Below, in pieces: positions 31,153-41,669 of a stretch of DNA of 64,000 bases. A program made the translations under genes and the position numbers. The notes under the pieces were generated by a model that ran no database searches, was not told the DNA's origin, and worked only from the letters and a program-made list of their open reading frames with translations. This stretch comes from Pantoea sp. SOD02. Its GTDB lineage: Bacteria; Pseudomonadota; Gammaproteobacteria; Enterobacterales; Enterobacteriaceae. Each line of letters opens with the position of its first letter. Position 1 is the stretch's first letter. Location of the stretch: assembly GCF_024707505.1 (NCBI RefSeq), contig NZ_CP102604.1, forward strand, positions 2,232,001 to 2,296,000, read 5' to 3'.

Positions 31153-32025
31153 ATGCAAGATACGCTTTATACCCTTCCGGTAGTGAATCAAATCACCCCT
31201 TATCTGTCACAGCGTCAGCAGGGTGATTTACCGATTGTGGTGATCAGCCATCCCAAAGTACGTGCGGCGATTGCCCTGCAAGGCGCACATCTGCTCTCGT
31301 GGCAGCCGAGCGGCCAGCAACCGGTGATTTGGCTCAGTGAAAAAACCCCGTTTACCACGGGCAAAGCAATTCGCGGCGGCGTGCCTATCTGCTGGCCGTG
31401 GTTTGGTCCGGCAGGTGAACCTGCACACGGTTTTGCACGTAACATGCCGTGGACATTGACCGCCCATGACGAAAACGAAGATGCGGTATTGCTGACTTTT
31501 ACGCTGGAAAGCAATGCGCAAACTAAAAAGCTGTGGCCACACGATTTCACCCTGCTCGCTCGTTTCCGTATTGCTGAACATTGTGAAATTGAGCTGGAAG
31601 CCTACGGCGATTATGAAGCCACGGCAGCGTTGCACAGCTACTTCCAGATTGCAGATATCGCGCAGGTCGAAGTGAGCGGATTGGGTAACAGCTTTATCGA
31701 CAAGGTTAACGATAATGCGGTTGGCGCATCAGACGGCAAACAGACCTATCCTAACCGCGTGGATCGTATTCACACCGCGGCGGATGACTGCAGCGTGATT
31801 CACGATAAAGCTGGTAAACGTCAGATTGAAGTGTATCACCACTATCAGAGTGACGTTGTCACGTGGAACCCAGGTCCTGAATTGTCGTGCAGCATGGGTG
31901 ATATGCCAAATGAAGGCTACAAAACCATGGTGTGCGTGGAAACGGCACGCATTAGCAAGCCGTTAAAAAGCGCGGGCGAATCCCCTGCGCGTTTGGGCAC
32001 CACGATTCGTATTGTTAAAAAGTAA
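31153..32025 (+). CDS. yeaD: D-hexose-6-phosphate mutarotase YeaD
   Basis: Aldose 1-epimerase-fold protein of 290 residues that interconverts anomers of hexose-6-phosphates such as glucose-6-phosphate. Family parts are RGGVPICWPWFGP near residue 75-87, ALHSYFQI with the catalytic His, and VCVETA near the end. It is next to gapA as in E. coli, fitting a role in glycolytic flux. It can be read through the gapA terminator; I see no separate promoter in the short gap. Confidence 0.94.
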   Translation: MQDTLYTLPVVNQITPYLSQRQQGDLPIVVISHPKVRAAIALQGAHLLSWQPSGQQPVIWLSEKTPFTTGKAIRGGVPICWPWFGPAGEPAHGFARNMPWTLTAHDENEDAVLLTFTLESNAQTKKLWPHDFTLLARFRIAEHCEIELEAYGDYEATAALHSYFQIADIAQVEVSGLGNSFIDKVNDNAVGASDGKQTYPNRVDRIHTAADDCSVIHDKAGKRQIEVYHHYQSDVVTWNPGPELSCSMGDMPNEGYKTMVCVETARISKPLKSAGESPARLGTTIRIVKK

Positions 32026-32048
32026 TAAGATGCGGCGCTGTTGCGCCG

Positions 32049-32897
32049 CTAAACCACATCCAATGAGGTTTTCGTTAGTGGCGCTGAAAACGCCCGATCG
32101 ATGATGCTCAGCTCTTCATGGGTAAGATTGATGCTAAGCGCCGCAGCGTTTTGCTGCACATGTGCAACGCTGCTGGCTTTAGGAATGGCTAAAACGCCCG
32201 GCTGACGTATCACCCAGGCCAGCATCACTTGCGCCACGCTAATGCCCTTCTGTTGTGCAATCTGTTGAAGTTGCGGATCGTCAAACAACGCCTGGCGCAA
32301 TCGTCCGGCCTGAGCCAATGGACAATAGGCCATAATCGGCATCTCACGCTGCTGACAATGTGGCAATAAATCGTACTCGATACCGCGCGACGCTAAGTGG
32401 TACAGCACCTGATTAGTTAAACAGGCTTTGCCGCCGGGCTCATGCCACAGTTCCAGCATATCGTCGTGGTCAAAGTTAGAGACGCCCCAATGGCGAATTT
32501 TGCCCTGCTGCTGCAAAGATTCCATCGCGCGGATGGTTTCTTCTAAGGGCACATTGCCCCGCCAGTGCAACAGATAAAGATCGAGGTAATCGGTTTGCAG
32601 ACGCTTAAGACTGCGCTCGCAAGCCTCGATTGCGTCAACTTCACCGGCATTCCATGGATAGACCTTCGATACCAGCCAGGCTTGATCGCGTCGTCCGTGT
32701 AGCGCTTCACCGACCACCTGTTCAGCGCCGCCCTCTGCATACATCTCAGCGGTGTCGATTACCTTGAGGCCGAGATCTAAGCCCGCCTGCAATGCCGCCA
32801 CTTCCTGACTGCGCAATGATGGATTCTCGCCCATATACCAGGTTCCCTGGCCGATGGCGGGTAAAGCTAATTCACCGTGAAATTGAATGGTCTTCAT
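32049..32897 (-). CDS. yeaE: Aldo/keto reductase YeaE
   Basis: NADPH-dependent aldo-keto reductase of 282 residues; the E. coli homologue reduces methylglyoxal. The catalytic tetrad is visible: Asp and Tyr in VIDTAEMYAEGGAE, Lys in LVSKVYP, His in LYLLHWRG. The cofactor-binding part is VLAIPKASSVAHVQQN. It is transcribed away from yeaD-gapA in a convergent arrangement. Substrate is inferred from the family. Confidence 0.93.
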   Translation of the reverse strand: MKTIQFHGELALPAIGQGTWYMGENPSLRSQEVAALQAGLDLGLKVIDTAEMYAEGGAEQVVGEALHGRRDQAWLVSKVYPWNAGEVDAIEACERSLKRLQTDYLDLYLLHWRGNVPLEETIRAMESLQQQGKIRHWGVSNFDHDDMLELWHEPGGKACLTNQVLYHLASRGIEYDLLPHCQQREMPIMAYCPLAQAGRLRQALFDDPQLQQIAQQKGISVAQVMLAWVIRQPGVLAIPKASSVAHVQQNAAALSINLTHEELSIIDRAFSAPLTKTSLDVV

Positions 32898-32946
32898 TAC
32901 TCCTCCTGTTGCGCTAAATTGGGGCTCGAGATTGGTGCAATGTAAG

Positions 32947-32968
32947 AAAAACGCCTCATTACGAGGCG
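32947..32968 (-). terminator. Terminator after mipA
   Basis: On the minus strand CGCCTC-5 nt-GAGGCG (32952-32968) is followed by five T residues. It lies between the mipA stop and yeaE. Confidence 0.8.
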
Positions 32969-32980
32969 CTTATTTCATCA

Positions 32981-33730
32981 TCAGAAGCTGTAACTGATGC
33001 CGGTCCAGAGTGTGTACTGTCCACTCTTATTGACCATCGGGCTATCTTTGATTTCGCTGTCGAAGCGCGTATAGCGACCTGACAAGCTGGCGTTCCAGTT
33101 TTCTGTAATTTGGTAACTGGCGTTCATCTCAACATACGGTGACCAGCTGTCGTCAGGATGGTACTCAGCGATGCCAGTACGCGCACTTTCATGCGAGGAA
33201 ACACCGTAGTAATAACGGTTCTGATTGGCGCTGTTCCATAGCGCACCAATGCCCGGCGTCAGGCTGAAAGCACCGAAATTAAAGCGATATAAATAGGTGA
33301 GGTCCCACATCATGCCGTTGCTGTTATTGAGCACATCACCCAGCAATGTGGTGCGCACGATGCCCCAATCCGCCACATGACGATAGTTGGCGCCGGCCAT
33401 CAGCGTCATACGACGCTTATCCAGCGCTTTCATATCACCCAAATCGTTGTCTTTAGGATCGTACTCCTGCGGCGATCCCAGCACGGTCAGCGACAGCTGA
33501 TTCTGTGGGTCTTTCCACAGGTAATAGCCGCCTTGCAGGCTGCGGAACCAGAAGTTTTCACCTTCATAATTAATCACCGGAATCGGCAGATAGCGGTCTT
33601 GTCCGCCCCGATAAGGTGACTGCGCGTAAATGACCGAAGCGCCGAGAGATAAGGGTTCTGCATGAGTGCCGAACGCCGCAAAATAACAAGGAACAGCCAG
33701 AGCAAGCGCTTTAAGTTTGAATTGGTTCAC
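32981..33730 (-). CDS. mipA: MltA-interacting outer membrane protein MipA
   Basis: OmpV/MipA-family beta-barrel that scaffolds the lytic transglycosylase MltA and PBP1B in E. coli. The 249 residues include a signal peptide ending in THAEP and the family segments PVINYEGENFWFRSLQGGYYLW and DSWSPYVEMNASY, and end in an aromatic Phe (GISYSF), the usual outer-membrane assembly signal. It starts with GTG, with a TAA two codons upstream, and a weak ribosome site, so initiation may be inefficient. Confidence 0.92.
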   Translation of the reverse strand: MNQFKLKALALAVPCYFAAFGTHAEPLSLGASVIYAQSPYRGGQDRYLPIPVINYEGENFWFRSLQGGYYLWKDPQNQLSLTVLGSPQEYDPKDNDLGDMKALDKRRMTLMAGANYRHVADWGIVRTTLLGDVLNNSNGMMWDLTYLYRFNFGAFSLTPGIGALWNSANQNRYYYGVSSHESARTGIAEYHPDDSWSPYVEMNASYQITENWNASLSGRYTRFDSEIKDSPMVNKSGQYTLWTGISYSF

Positions 33731-34138
33731 AATTTAATCAGTCCATTAATATAACAATCACACGCAGAGTCTAACCAAATTTTTGCTATCGGTTAACGTT
33801 TAATGATGCTCTCTAACCAGCATCGGGAAATAATCTGAGTGGCTGCAACGCTCTAGCTGCTTAGGTTGATTGCCTCGGTGCTTATGAGACTTTGTTATTG
33901 ATATATCGCTGAATAAGGAGAAAAGTGGCTGCAGGTTTTCTGAATGCCTTCTACAGTTAAATGTAAGACGAGACTTTTTTGTACGAGCAGAGTAACCATA
34001 AGAATTGTGTACCCCGATTAAAAAACGTCAGGTTGGCATAAGGGTTGCTGTACTCAATAAAGAATATCTTCCGGGAGCTGCTACAAACTTTTATTACGCT
34101 CCTTTACCTGTGCTAAAAACGAAAGGACGGGCATCGCT
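33731..34138. other. mipA/yeaG divergent intergenic region
   Basis: A 408-bp gene-free stretch. It contains a well-formed sigma-54 promoter for yeaG (listed separately). I looked for paired NtrC sites upstream and did not find a convincing pair. An AAAGGA ribosome site lies before the yeaG ATG at a rather long distance. No small ORF is supported. Confidence 0.6.
34034..34049 (+). promoter_or_regulatory. Sigma-54 promoter of yeaGH
   Basis: TTGGCATAAGGGTTGCT carries the invariant GG (34035-34036) and GC (34047-34048) with exactly 10 bp between them, the sigma-54 spacing, and fits TGGCAC-N5-TTGCW with one change. The start codon lies 90 bp downstream. E. coli yeaGH is known to be sigma-54 dependent under nitrogen limitation. 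Confidence 0.85.
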
Positions 34139-36073
34139 ATGAATATATTCGATCACTATCGTCAGCGTTATGAAGCTGCCAAGGATGAAGAGTTCTCATT
34201 GCAGGAATTCCTCGCCATCTGTAAACAGGATCGCAGTGCATACGCCAACGCTGCAGAGCGACTATTAATGGCCATCGGTGAGCCGGTGATGGTTGACACT
34301 GCGCAAGAGCCACGCCTTTCCCGCATCTTCTCCAACCGCGTCATGGGACGCTACCCTGCCTTCGAAGAGTTTTACGGTATGGAGGAAGCGATTGAGCAAA
34401 TCGTCTCCTATCTGAAACACGCCGCGCAGGGTTTGGAAGAGAAGAAACAGATCCTTTACTTACTGGGCCCGGTGGGCGGCGGTAAATCCTCGCTGGCGGA
34501 GCGCCTGAAAGCGCTAATGCAGCGTGTACCGATTTATGTGCTGAGTGCCGACGGCGAACGTAGCCCGGTAAACGATCATCCACTTTGCCTGTTTAACCCG
34601 CAGGAAGATGCCAATATTCTGGAAAAAGAGTATGGCGTGCCGCGGCGTTATCTCGGCACCATCATGTCGCCTTGGGCGGCAAAACGTCTGCATGAGTTTG
34701 GCGGCGATATTACCCGTTTCAAAGTAGTGAAAGTGTGGCCGTCGATTCTGGAACAGGTGGCGATTGCCAAAACTGAACCGGGTGATGAGAACAACCAGGA
34801 CATCTCTGCGTTGGTTGGTAAAGTCGATATCCGCAAACTGGAAAATCACGCGCAAAACGATCCTGATGCTTATGGCTATTCTGGTGCACTGTGTCGCGCG
34901 AACCAGGGCGTGATGGAATTCGTCGAGATGTTTAAAGCACCGATTAAAGTGCTGCATCCGCTGTTGACCGCTACGCAGGAAGGTAACTACAACGGTACTG
35001 AAGGGATCTCTGCCCTGCCGTTCAACGGCATCATTCTGGCGCACTCCAACGAATCAGAATGGGTCACCTTCCGTAATAACAAAAACAATGAGGCGTTCCT
35101 TGACCGTGTTTACATCGTCAAAGTGCCTTACTGCTTACGCGTCTCCGAAGAGATCAAGATCTACAACAAACTGTTGGATCACAGTGAGTTGACCACTGCG
35201 CCATGCGCGCCGGGTACGCTGGAAACGCTGGCCCGCTTCTCCATTTTGTCGCGTTTGAAAGAGCCGGAAAACTCCAGCATCTACTCAAAAATGCGCGTTT
35301 ATGATGGCGAAAGCCTGAAAGATACCGATCCAAAAGCCAAATCCTGGCAGGAGTATCACGATTACGCAGGCGTAGATGAGGGCATGAACGGCCTTTCTAC
35401 CCGCTTCGCGTTTAAAATCCTGTCGCGCGTGTTCAACTTCGACCATGCCGAAGTGGCGGCCAACCCGGTGCACCTGTTCTACGTACTGGAGCAGCAAATT
35501 GAGCGCGAGCAGTTCCCACAGGATCAAGCCGAGAAGTATCTGGAGCACCTGAAAGGCTACCTGATTCCGAAATACGCCGAGTTCATTGGTAAAGAGATTC
35601 AGACCGCGTATCTGGAGTCCTACTCTGAATACGGTCAGAACATCTTTGATCGTTACGTCACCTACGCTGATTTCTGGATCCAGGATCAAGAGTACCGCGA
35701 TCCTGACACCGGACAGCTGTTTGACCGCGAATCGCTGAACGCTGAGCTGGAAAAGATCGAGAAACCTGCCGGGATCAGTAACCCGAAAGATTTCCGTAAC
35801 GAGATTGTCAATTTTGTGCTGCGTGCCCGCGCGCAGAATAGTGGGCGCAATCCGAACTGGACCAGCTACGAAAAACTGCGCACGGTTATCGAGAAGAAAA
35901 TGTTCTCGAACACCGAAGAGTTGCTGCCGGTGATTTCGTTCAATACCAAAACCTCAACGGACGAGCAGAAAAAACACGATGATTTTGTCGATCGCATGAT
36001 GGAAAAAGGCTATACCCGCAAGCAAGTTCGCCTGCTGTGCGAGTGGTATCTGCGCGTGCGTAAATCTTCATAA
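34139..36073 (+). CDS. yeaG: PrkA-type serine kinase YeaG
   Basis: Large serine/threonine kinase of the PrkA family, 644 residues, linked in E. coli to nitrogen starvation and stress survival. An AAA-like N-terminal domain has the P-loop GPVGGGKSS at residues 110-118; the PrkA C-terminal kinase-like domain covers about 410-644. It is expressed from a sigma-54 promoter and followed by yeaH after 91 bp, the conserved pair (YcgB/SpoVR, encoded at 45.7 kb here, often co-occurs with them). Confidence 0.96.
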   Translation: MNIFDHYRQRYEAAKDEEFSLQEFLAICKQDRSAYANAAERLLMAIGEPVMVDTAQEPRLSRIFSNRVMGRYPAFEEFYGMEEAIEQIVSYLKHAAQGLEEKKQILYLLGPVGGGKSSLAERLKALMQRVPIYVLSADGERSPVNDHPLCLFNPQEDANILEKEYGVPRRYLGTIMSPWAAKRLHEFGGDITRFKVVKVWPSILEQVAIAKTEPGDENNQDISALVGKVDIRKLENHAQNDPDAYGYSGALCRANQGVMEFVEMFKAPIKVLHPLLTATQEGNYNGTEGISALPFNGIILAHSNESEWVTFRNNKNNEAFLDRVYIVKVPYCLRVSEEIKIYNKLLDHSELTTAPCAPGTLETLARFSILSRLKEPENSSIYSKMRVYDGESLKDTDPKAKSWQEYHDYAGVDEGMNGLSTRFAFKILSRVFNFDHAEVAANPVHLFYVLEQQIEREQFPQDQAEKYLEHLKGYLIPKYAEFIGKEIQTAYLESYSEYGQNIFDRYVTYADFWIQDQEYRDPDTGQLFDRESLNAELEKIEKPAGISNPKDFRNEIVNFVLRARAQNSGRNPNWTSYEKLRTVIEKKMFSNTEELLPVISFNTKTSTDEQKKHDDFVDRMMEKGYTRKQVRLLCEWYLRVRKSS

Positions 36074-36115
36074 TCGTTATCTGTAAGCGTCGCGGTGCTT
36101 CGGTGCTGTAACAGG

Positions 36116-36135
36116 AGGCCGGGTTTTCCCGGCCT
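36116..36135 (+). repeat. Intercistronic hairpin between yeaG and yeaH
   Basis: AGGCCGGG-TTTT-CCCGGCCT is a perfect 8-bp stem with a TTTT loop and no T run behind it. It is better placed to protect upstream mRNA or to slow read-through than to terminate fully. Confidence 0.65.
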
Positions 36136-36137
36136 AA

Positions 36138-37442
<1,305 letters not shown>

Positions 37443-37450
37443 GTCTATAA

Positions 37451-37472
37451 GCCGGTCACTGACCGGCTTTTT
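37451..37472 (+). terminator. Terminator after yeaH
   Basis: GCCGGTC-ACT-GACCGGC (37451-37467) followed by TTTTTC, 8 bp after the yeaH stop. Confidence 0.9.
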
Positions 37473-37672
37473 CTTTGCAGCAGCCCCGCTCACTTCCCGC
37501 CATTCCTTGTTGTTTTTTCATACAAATTTAGCTGTATATGGGATATGGCCCCACAGAATGAAAAAATGTGCAATTAAGCGCTGACAAGCTATTGATAAGG
37601 CATTATCTTTTCACCTTGTCTGTGTGAATCCCCCGCAGTTTGTCTTTTTTGCCCCGCCGCAGGAGAACGCCG

Positions 37673-39400
37673 TTGAATACCAGCATGATTTACAGTGTGT
37701 TTATTATTGGGTCCGTGCTGGTAGCAGCAAGTATTTTACTCAGTTCCTTTTCCTCGCGCCTTGGCATTCCGATTCTGGTGATCTTCCTCGCGCTCGGCAT
37801 GTTGGCCGGCATTGATGGCATTGGTGGCATCGCGTTTGATAACTATCCGGTTGCCTATCTGGTCTCAAACCTGGCGTTAGCCATCATCTTGCTCGATGGC
37901 GGTATGCGCACCAAAGCGACCTCGCTAAAAGTGGCGCTCGGCCCGGCGCTATCGCTGGCGACCGTCGGCGTGATGATCACCGCAGGTTTAACCGGCGTAG
38001 CCGCTGCCTGGTTGTTTAAGCTCGACCTGATGCAGGGCTTCCTGATTGGCGCGATTATCGGTTCCACCGATGCCGCCGCAGTATTCTCGCTGCTGGGTGA
38101 TAAAGGCCTCAACGAACGTGTCAGCTCCACGCTGGAGATTGAATCTGGCAGCAACGACCCGATGGCGGTGTTTCTCACCATCACGCTGATTGACATGATC
38201 CAGCAAGGCCAGTCCGGCCTGAGCTGGATGTTCGTGGTGCATCTGGTGCAGCAGTTTGGTCTTGGCATCGTATTAGGCCTTGGCGGCGGCTGGGCGCTGC
38301 AGCAGTTGATAAACCGCATCAATCTCGCGCAGGGTTTATATCCGCTGCTGGCGGTGAGTGGCGGCATCATCGTGTTTGCGCTGACCACGGTTATGGAAGG
38401 CAGCGGCATTCTGGCGGTGTATCTCTGCGGCTTCCTGCTGGGCAACAGCCCGATTCGCAACCGCCACGGTATTTTGCAAACCTTTGACGGCATGGCATGG
38501 CTGAGCCAAATCGGCATGTTTATTGTGCTGGGTTTGCTGGTGACGCCGTCCGATTTATGGCACATCGCGGTGCCGGCGATGATTCTGTCACTGTGGTTGA
38601 TTCTGGTAGCGCGCCCGCTGTCCATTCTTGTTGGCCTATTGCCTTTCAAAGGCTTTACAGGACGCGAACGTATCTTCATAAGTTGGGTGGGCTTGCGTGG
38701 CGCGGTGCCAATCATTCTCGCCGTATTCCCGATGATGGCCGGACTGGAAAACGCCAAGCTCTATTTCAACATCGCCTTCTTTGTGGTGCTGGTATCGCTG
38801 ATGCTGCAAGGTACGTCGCTGGGCTATGCCGCCAAACGCGCCAAAGTAGTGGTGCCGCCAACCGCCTCGCCGATTAGCCGGGTGGGACTGGATATCCATC
38901 CGGAAAATCCGTGGGAGCAATTCATTTACCAGTTGGGCGCAGACAAGTGGTGCGTTGGCGCGGCGCTGCGTGATTTGCAGATGCCCCGCGAAACCCGCAT
39001 CGCCGCTCTATTCCGTGACAATGTGTTGATGCACCCCAATGGCAACACGCGTCTGAAAGAAGGCGATGTGCTGTGTGTGATTGGCCGGGAACGCGATCTC
39101 CCCGCATTGGGTAAAATGTTCAGCCAATCGCCGCCCGTCTCGCTCGATCAACGTTTCTTCGGCGACTTTATCCTCGATGCCGAGGCACGTTTGAAAGATG
39201 TGGCGCAAATTTACGGGCTGGAGTTGGATGAACAAACCAACGATCAGCAGTCGTTAGGACAGTTAGTGATGAGTTTGCTGGGCAGTACGCCGGTGGTTGG
39301 CGATCAGGTGGAATGGAACCAGTTAACCTGGACGGTGGCAGAAAAAGAGGACAATCAAATCGTGAAAATCGGCGTACGCGTAATGGAAGACAAGGAATAA
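37673..39400 (+). CDS. cvrA: Potassium/proton antiporter CvrA (NhaP2 type)
   Basis: CPA1 antiporter in the inner membrane, exporting K+ (and other monovalent cations) against H+; needed for volume regulation at low osmolarity in E. coli. About 12 transmembrane segments lie within residues 1-395, including the ESGSNDPMA core with the ion-binding Asp. A C-terminal cytoplasmic RCK_C (TrkA-C) domain covers about 400-485 ([11 protein letters not shown]-like segment). The start is a TTG seven bases after AGGAG, which aligns residue for residue with the E. coli start; earlier in-frame ATG codons lack this. It has 575 residues. Confidence 0.94.
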   Translation: MNTSMIYSVFIIGSVLVAASILLSSFSSRLGIPILVIFLALGMLAGIDGIGGIAFDNYPVAYLVSNLALAIILLDGGMRTKATSLKVALGPALSLATVGVMITAGLTGVAAAWLFKLDLMQGFLIGAIIGSTDAAAVFSLLGDKGLNERVSSTLEIESGSNDPMAVFLTITLIDMIQQGQSGLSWMFVVHLVQQFGLGIVLGLGGGWALQQLINRINLAQGLYPLLAVSGGIIVFALTTVMEGSGILAVYLCGFLLGNSPIRNRHGILQTFDGMAWLSQIGMFIVLGLLVTPSDLWHIAVPAMILSLWLILVARPLSILVGLLPFKGFTGRERIFISWVGLRGAVPIILAVFPMMAGLENAKLYFNIAFFVVLVSLMLQGTSLGYAAKRAKVVVPPTASPISRVGLDIHPENPWEQFIYQLGADKWCVGAALRDLQMPRETRIAALFRDNVLMHPNGNTRLKEGDVLCVIGRERDLPALGKMFSQSPPVSLDQRFFGDFILDAEARLKDVAQIYGLELDEQTNDQQSLGQLVMSLLGSTPVVGDQVEWNQLTWTVAEKEDNQIVKIGVRVMEDKE

Positions 39401-39478
39401 TCCGAGGCCATTATCGCTCGTAAACTGCGTGTGAACGACTATGCTCACTATTCAACCCAGTTAATACGGGAGAATGTA

Positions 39479-39712
39479 ATGGGACACGTGGTGAAGATTG
39501 GTCGTTATGAAATTGTTGATGCAGAGTTCAATACTGACAATGGCGATACTGTGAGTATTCCGTGCCATACCAATCCCGGCCTGAGTGACCAACTCGACGG
39601 CTGGGATGTGGATACCAGTGTACCGGCATGGATTGATGAAGAGGCTGTCGATCTGCAAATCGGACACTACGACAAGCAGCAGGATCTTTGGGTACTGAAA
39701 AAACCTGCCTGA
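39479..39712 (+). CDS. Small hypothetical protein (77 residues)
   Basis: I do not recognise this gene. It encodes a soluble, acidic protein with no signal peptide and no membrane segment; it has one Cys (SIPCHTNPG), several Trp (GWDVDTSVPAWID, DLWVLKKP) and a beta-strand-like pattern. The ATG at 39479 follows GGGAG by 6 bp; a longer reading frame begins 16 codons earlier without a ribosome site. It lies 78 bp after cvrA and about 375 bp before wbaP, all on the plus strand, so cotranscription with cvrA is possible. Base composition is close to that of its neighbours. Confidence 0.65.
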   Translation: MGHVVKIGRYEIVDAEFNTDNGDTVSIPCHTNPGLSDQLDGWDVDTSVPAWIDEEAVDLQIGHYDKQQDLWVLKKPA

Positions 39713-40089
39713 CTGGCTGGCGCCGCCATTGATGGAAATGGCGGTCATTCCGAAAAGTTGTCTTAAAATGAAGCGTTATATCCGCGATTAATTAACTTTT
39801 AACGATACTTTTCAATTAGATAGCCAATTATTTCTTTACTCATTTTTTTCCTTTTCAGACTATTTCCATATTAACTCTGTCAAATAACTCCTGCATACTC
39901 TTAAACGTTGCTGCAGCTTTTCGTGACGTGCATCACGTCTCAAACGGTCCTTTCCTTGCAGCGCTTATGGCAGCACAGACTTATAAATCGCTGAAAGAAT
40001 TATTCTTTCTGCTTTTCAGCGGATCACTCCTGAGCGCGTACTTGATTCTGGTCAGGCCATCTTTTACTTAAGAAAAGAGAGCAGGTTTT
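39713..40089. other. Intergenic region upstream of wbaP
   Basis: A 377-bp gene-free stretch. It opens with an inverted repeat (CCGCCATT with AATGGCGG, about 39722-39743) that has no T run, then becomes AT-rich, and contains a CRP-like palindrome at 39922-39937. No JUMPstart/ops element of the usual polysaccharide-operon kind is visible. Confidence 0.55.
39922..39937. promoter_or_regulatory. Possible CRP site upstream of wbaP
   Basis: CGTGA-CGTGCA-TCACG has the GTGA-N6-TCAC core of the CRP consensus (TGTGA-N6-TCACA), with C/G instead of T/A at the outer positions. It lies 150 bp upstream of the wbaP start. The assignment rests on sequence alone. Confidence 0.45.
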
Positions 40090-41556
40090 ATGGCAAGTAC
40101 TTTGATAATGAATGATGCAACCCGCTCGTGGAGCGGACTGCGCAAAAACCTCATCGCAAAAGTCGCACTTAGTTTCTCGGATTTAATTGCGTTAAATCTG
40201 GCATTGTTTTTATCTGCCGCCACCGTTCAAGGTATTTGGGGCGAACTGGATACGTTTATTCCGCCTCAGCAGATTGAATACCGATTTATTGCCCAATTTA
40301 GCCTTTCTATTCTTTGCACCGCCTGGTTCTGGGTGCGTATGCGTCACTACACCTATCGCAAACCATTTTGGTTTGAATTGAAAGAAGTGATTAAAACCCT
40401 GTTCGTCTTCTCTCTGCTTGATCTGGCGCTGATTGCCTTTTCAAAATGGGACTTCTCGCGCATGGTTTGGGTGTTCAGCTGGACTTACGCCCTGCTGCTG
40501 CTGCCGCTGATGCGTGCCGTGGTAAAACGTGCGATCAATCGTGCAGGTCAGTGGCAGAAGGAAACCATCATTATTGGTTCCGGTAAAAACGCAATGGAAG
40601 CCTATGCGGCGCTGCAGAGCGAAGAGATCCTGGGTTACAACGTGCAGGCGTTCATTTCACTGGATGATGACCAACAGCACGAAAAAGTGAATGGCGTTCC
40701 GGTTATCACCTGGAAAGATATCAACTGGCAAACCATGGACCGTGACAACACGCAATTTATCGTCGCCACAGAATTTGAGCAGCAAGTGGTGCGCGATAAA
40801 TGGCTGAAGTTCTTGTCCAAAATGAAGTGCCGTTCGATTTCCGTGATCCCAACGCTGCGCGGCGTGCCGCTGTATGGCACCGACATGTCATTCATCTTCA
40901 GCCATGAAGTGATGATCTTACGCGTCAGCAACAACCTGGCAAAACGCTCTTCACGCTTCCTGAAACGCACCTTCGATATTGTGGTGGCATCCATGCTGCT
41001 GCTGTTCCTCGGTCCGGTATTCGGTCTGCTGTGTGCGATGGTGAAACGTGACGGTGGCAATGCGATTTATGGCCATGAACGCGTTGGACAAGATGGCGTG
41101 AAGTTTAAGTGCCTCAAGTTCCGCTCGATGGTGACCAACTCGCAGGAAGTGCTGCAAAATCTGCTGGCGACCAGCGAGGAAGCGCGTGCTGAATGGGATC
41201 GTGACTTCAAACTGAAAAACGATCCGCGCGTGACTAAAATTGGTAACTTCCTGCGCAAAACCAGCCTTGATGAGCTGCCACAGTTGTGGAACGTGATTCG
41301 CGGCGAAATGAGTCTGGTCGGTCCGCGTCCGGTGATTGAAGCGGAACTGGAGCGTTATGCCGGTGATGTGGATTACTACCTGATGGCAAAACCGGGCATG
41401 ACCGGCTTGTGGCAGGTCAGCGGCCGTAACGACATCGACTACGATACGCGCGTTTACTTCGATTCCTGGTACGTGAAAAACTGGGCATTGTGGACTGACA
41501 TTGCGATTCTGTTCAAAACCGCTGGCGTAGTGGTCCGTCGCGACGGCGCTTACTAA
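40090..41556 (+). CDS. wbaP: Undecaprenyl-phosphate galactose/glucose phosphotransferase (WbaP family)
   Basis: Inner-membrane initiating glycosyltransferase that loads a hexose-1-phosphate (galactose or glucose) from the UDP-sugar onto undecaprenyl phosphate, the first step of O-antigen, capsule or exopolysaccharide units. The 488 residues have an N-terminal block of about four membrane helices (to about 150), a central CoA-binding-like domain (GSGKNAMEAYAAL), one more membrane helix, and the catalytic sugar-transferase domain from about 290 (KRTFDIVVASMLLLF, KCLKFRSM, SLDELPQLWNVI, GLWQVSGR). It sits alone, with no other polysaccharide gene next to it. The sugar cannot be told from sequence. 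Confidence 0.9.
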   Translation: MASTLIMNDATRSWSGLRKNLIAKVALSFSDLIALNLALFLSAATVQGIWGELDTFIPPQQIEYRFIAQFSLSILCTAWFWVRMRHYTYRKPFWFELKEVIKTLFVFSLLDLALIAFSKWDFSRMVWVFSWTYALLLLPLMRAVVKRAINRAGQWQKETIIIGSGKNAMEAYAALQSEEILGYNVQAFISLDDDQQHEKVNGVPVITWKDINWQTMDRDNTQFIVATEFEQQVVRDKWLKFLSKMKCRSISVIPTLRGVPLYGTDMSFIFSHEVMILRVSNNLAKRSSRFLKRTFDIVVASMLLLFLGPVFGLLCAMVKRDGGNAIYGHERVGQDGVKFKCLKFRSMVTNSQEVLQNLLATSEEARAEWDRDFKLKNDPRVTKIGNFLRKTSLDELPQLWNVIRGEMSLVGPRPVIEAELERYAGDVDYYLMAKPGMTGLWQVSGRNDIDYDTRVYFDSWYVKNWALWTDIAILFKTAGVVVRRDGAY

Positions 41557-41566
41557 TACCCTCGAG

Positions 41567-41603
41567 GCGATGCCTGTGCACTTCGGCAGGCATCGCTTTT
41601 TTT
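41567..41603 (+). terminator. Terminator after wbaP
   Basis: GCGATGCCTG (41567-41576) pairs with CAGGCATCGC (41587-41596), followed by seven T residues. Confidence 0.93.
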
Positions 41604-41669
41604 ATCCCTTTCTTTTTCCCCAAAGAGTCATTACCCTTCCGGATTGTTTAACAGGTCGTCCGGTTCGTA

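Noticed and set aside
37855-38757. A 300-codon open frame antisense to cvrA
   Set aside because: It is the complement of transmembrane segments of cvrA and has a random, Pro/Thr/Ser/Arg-rich composition.
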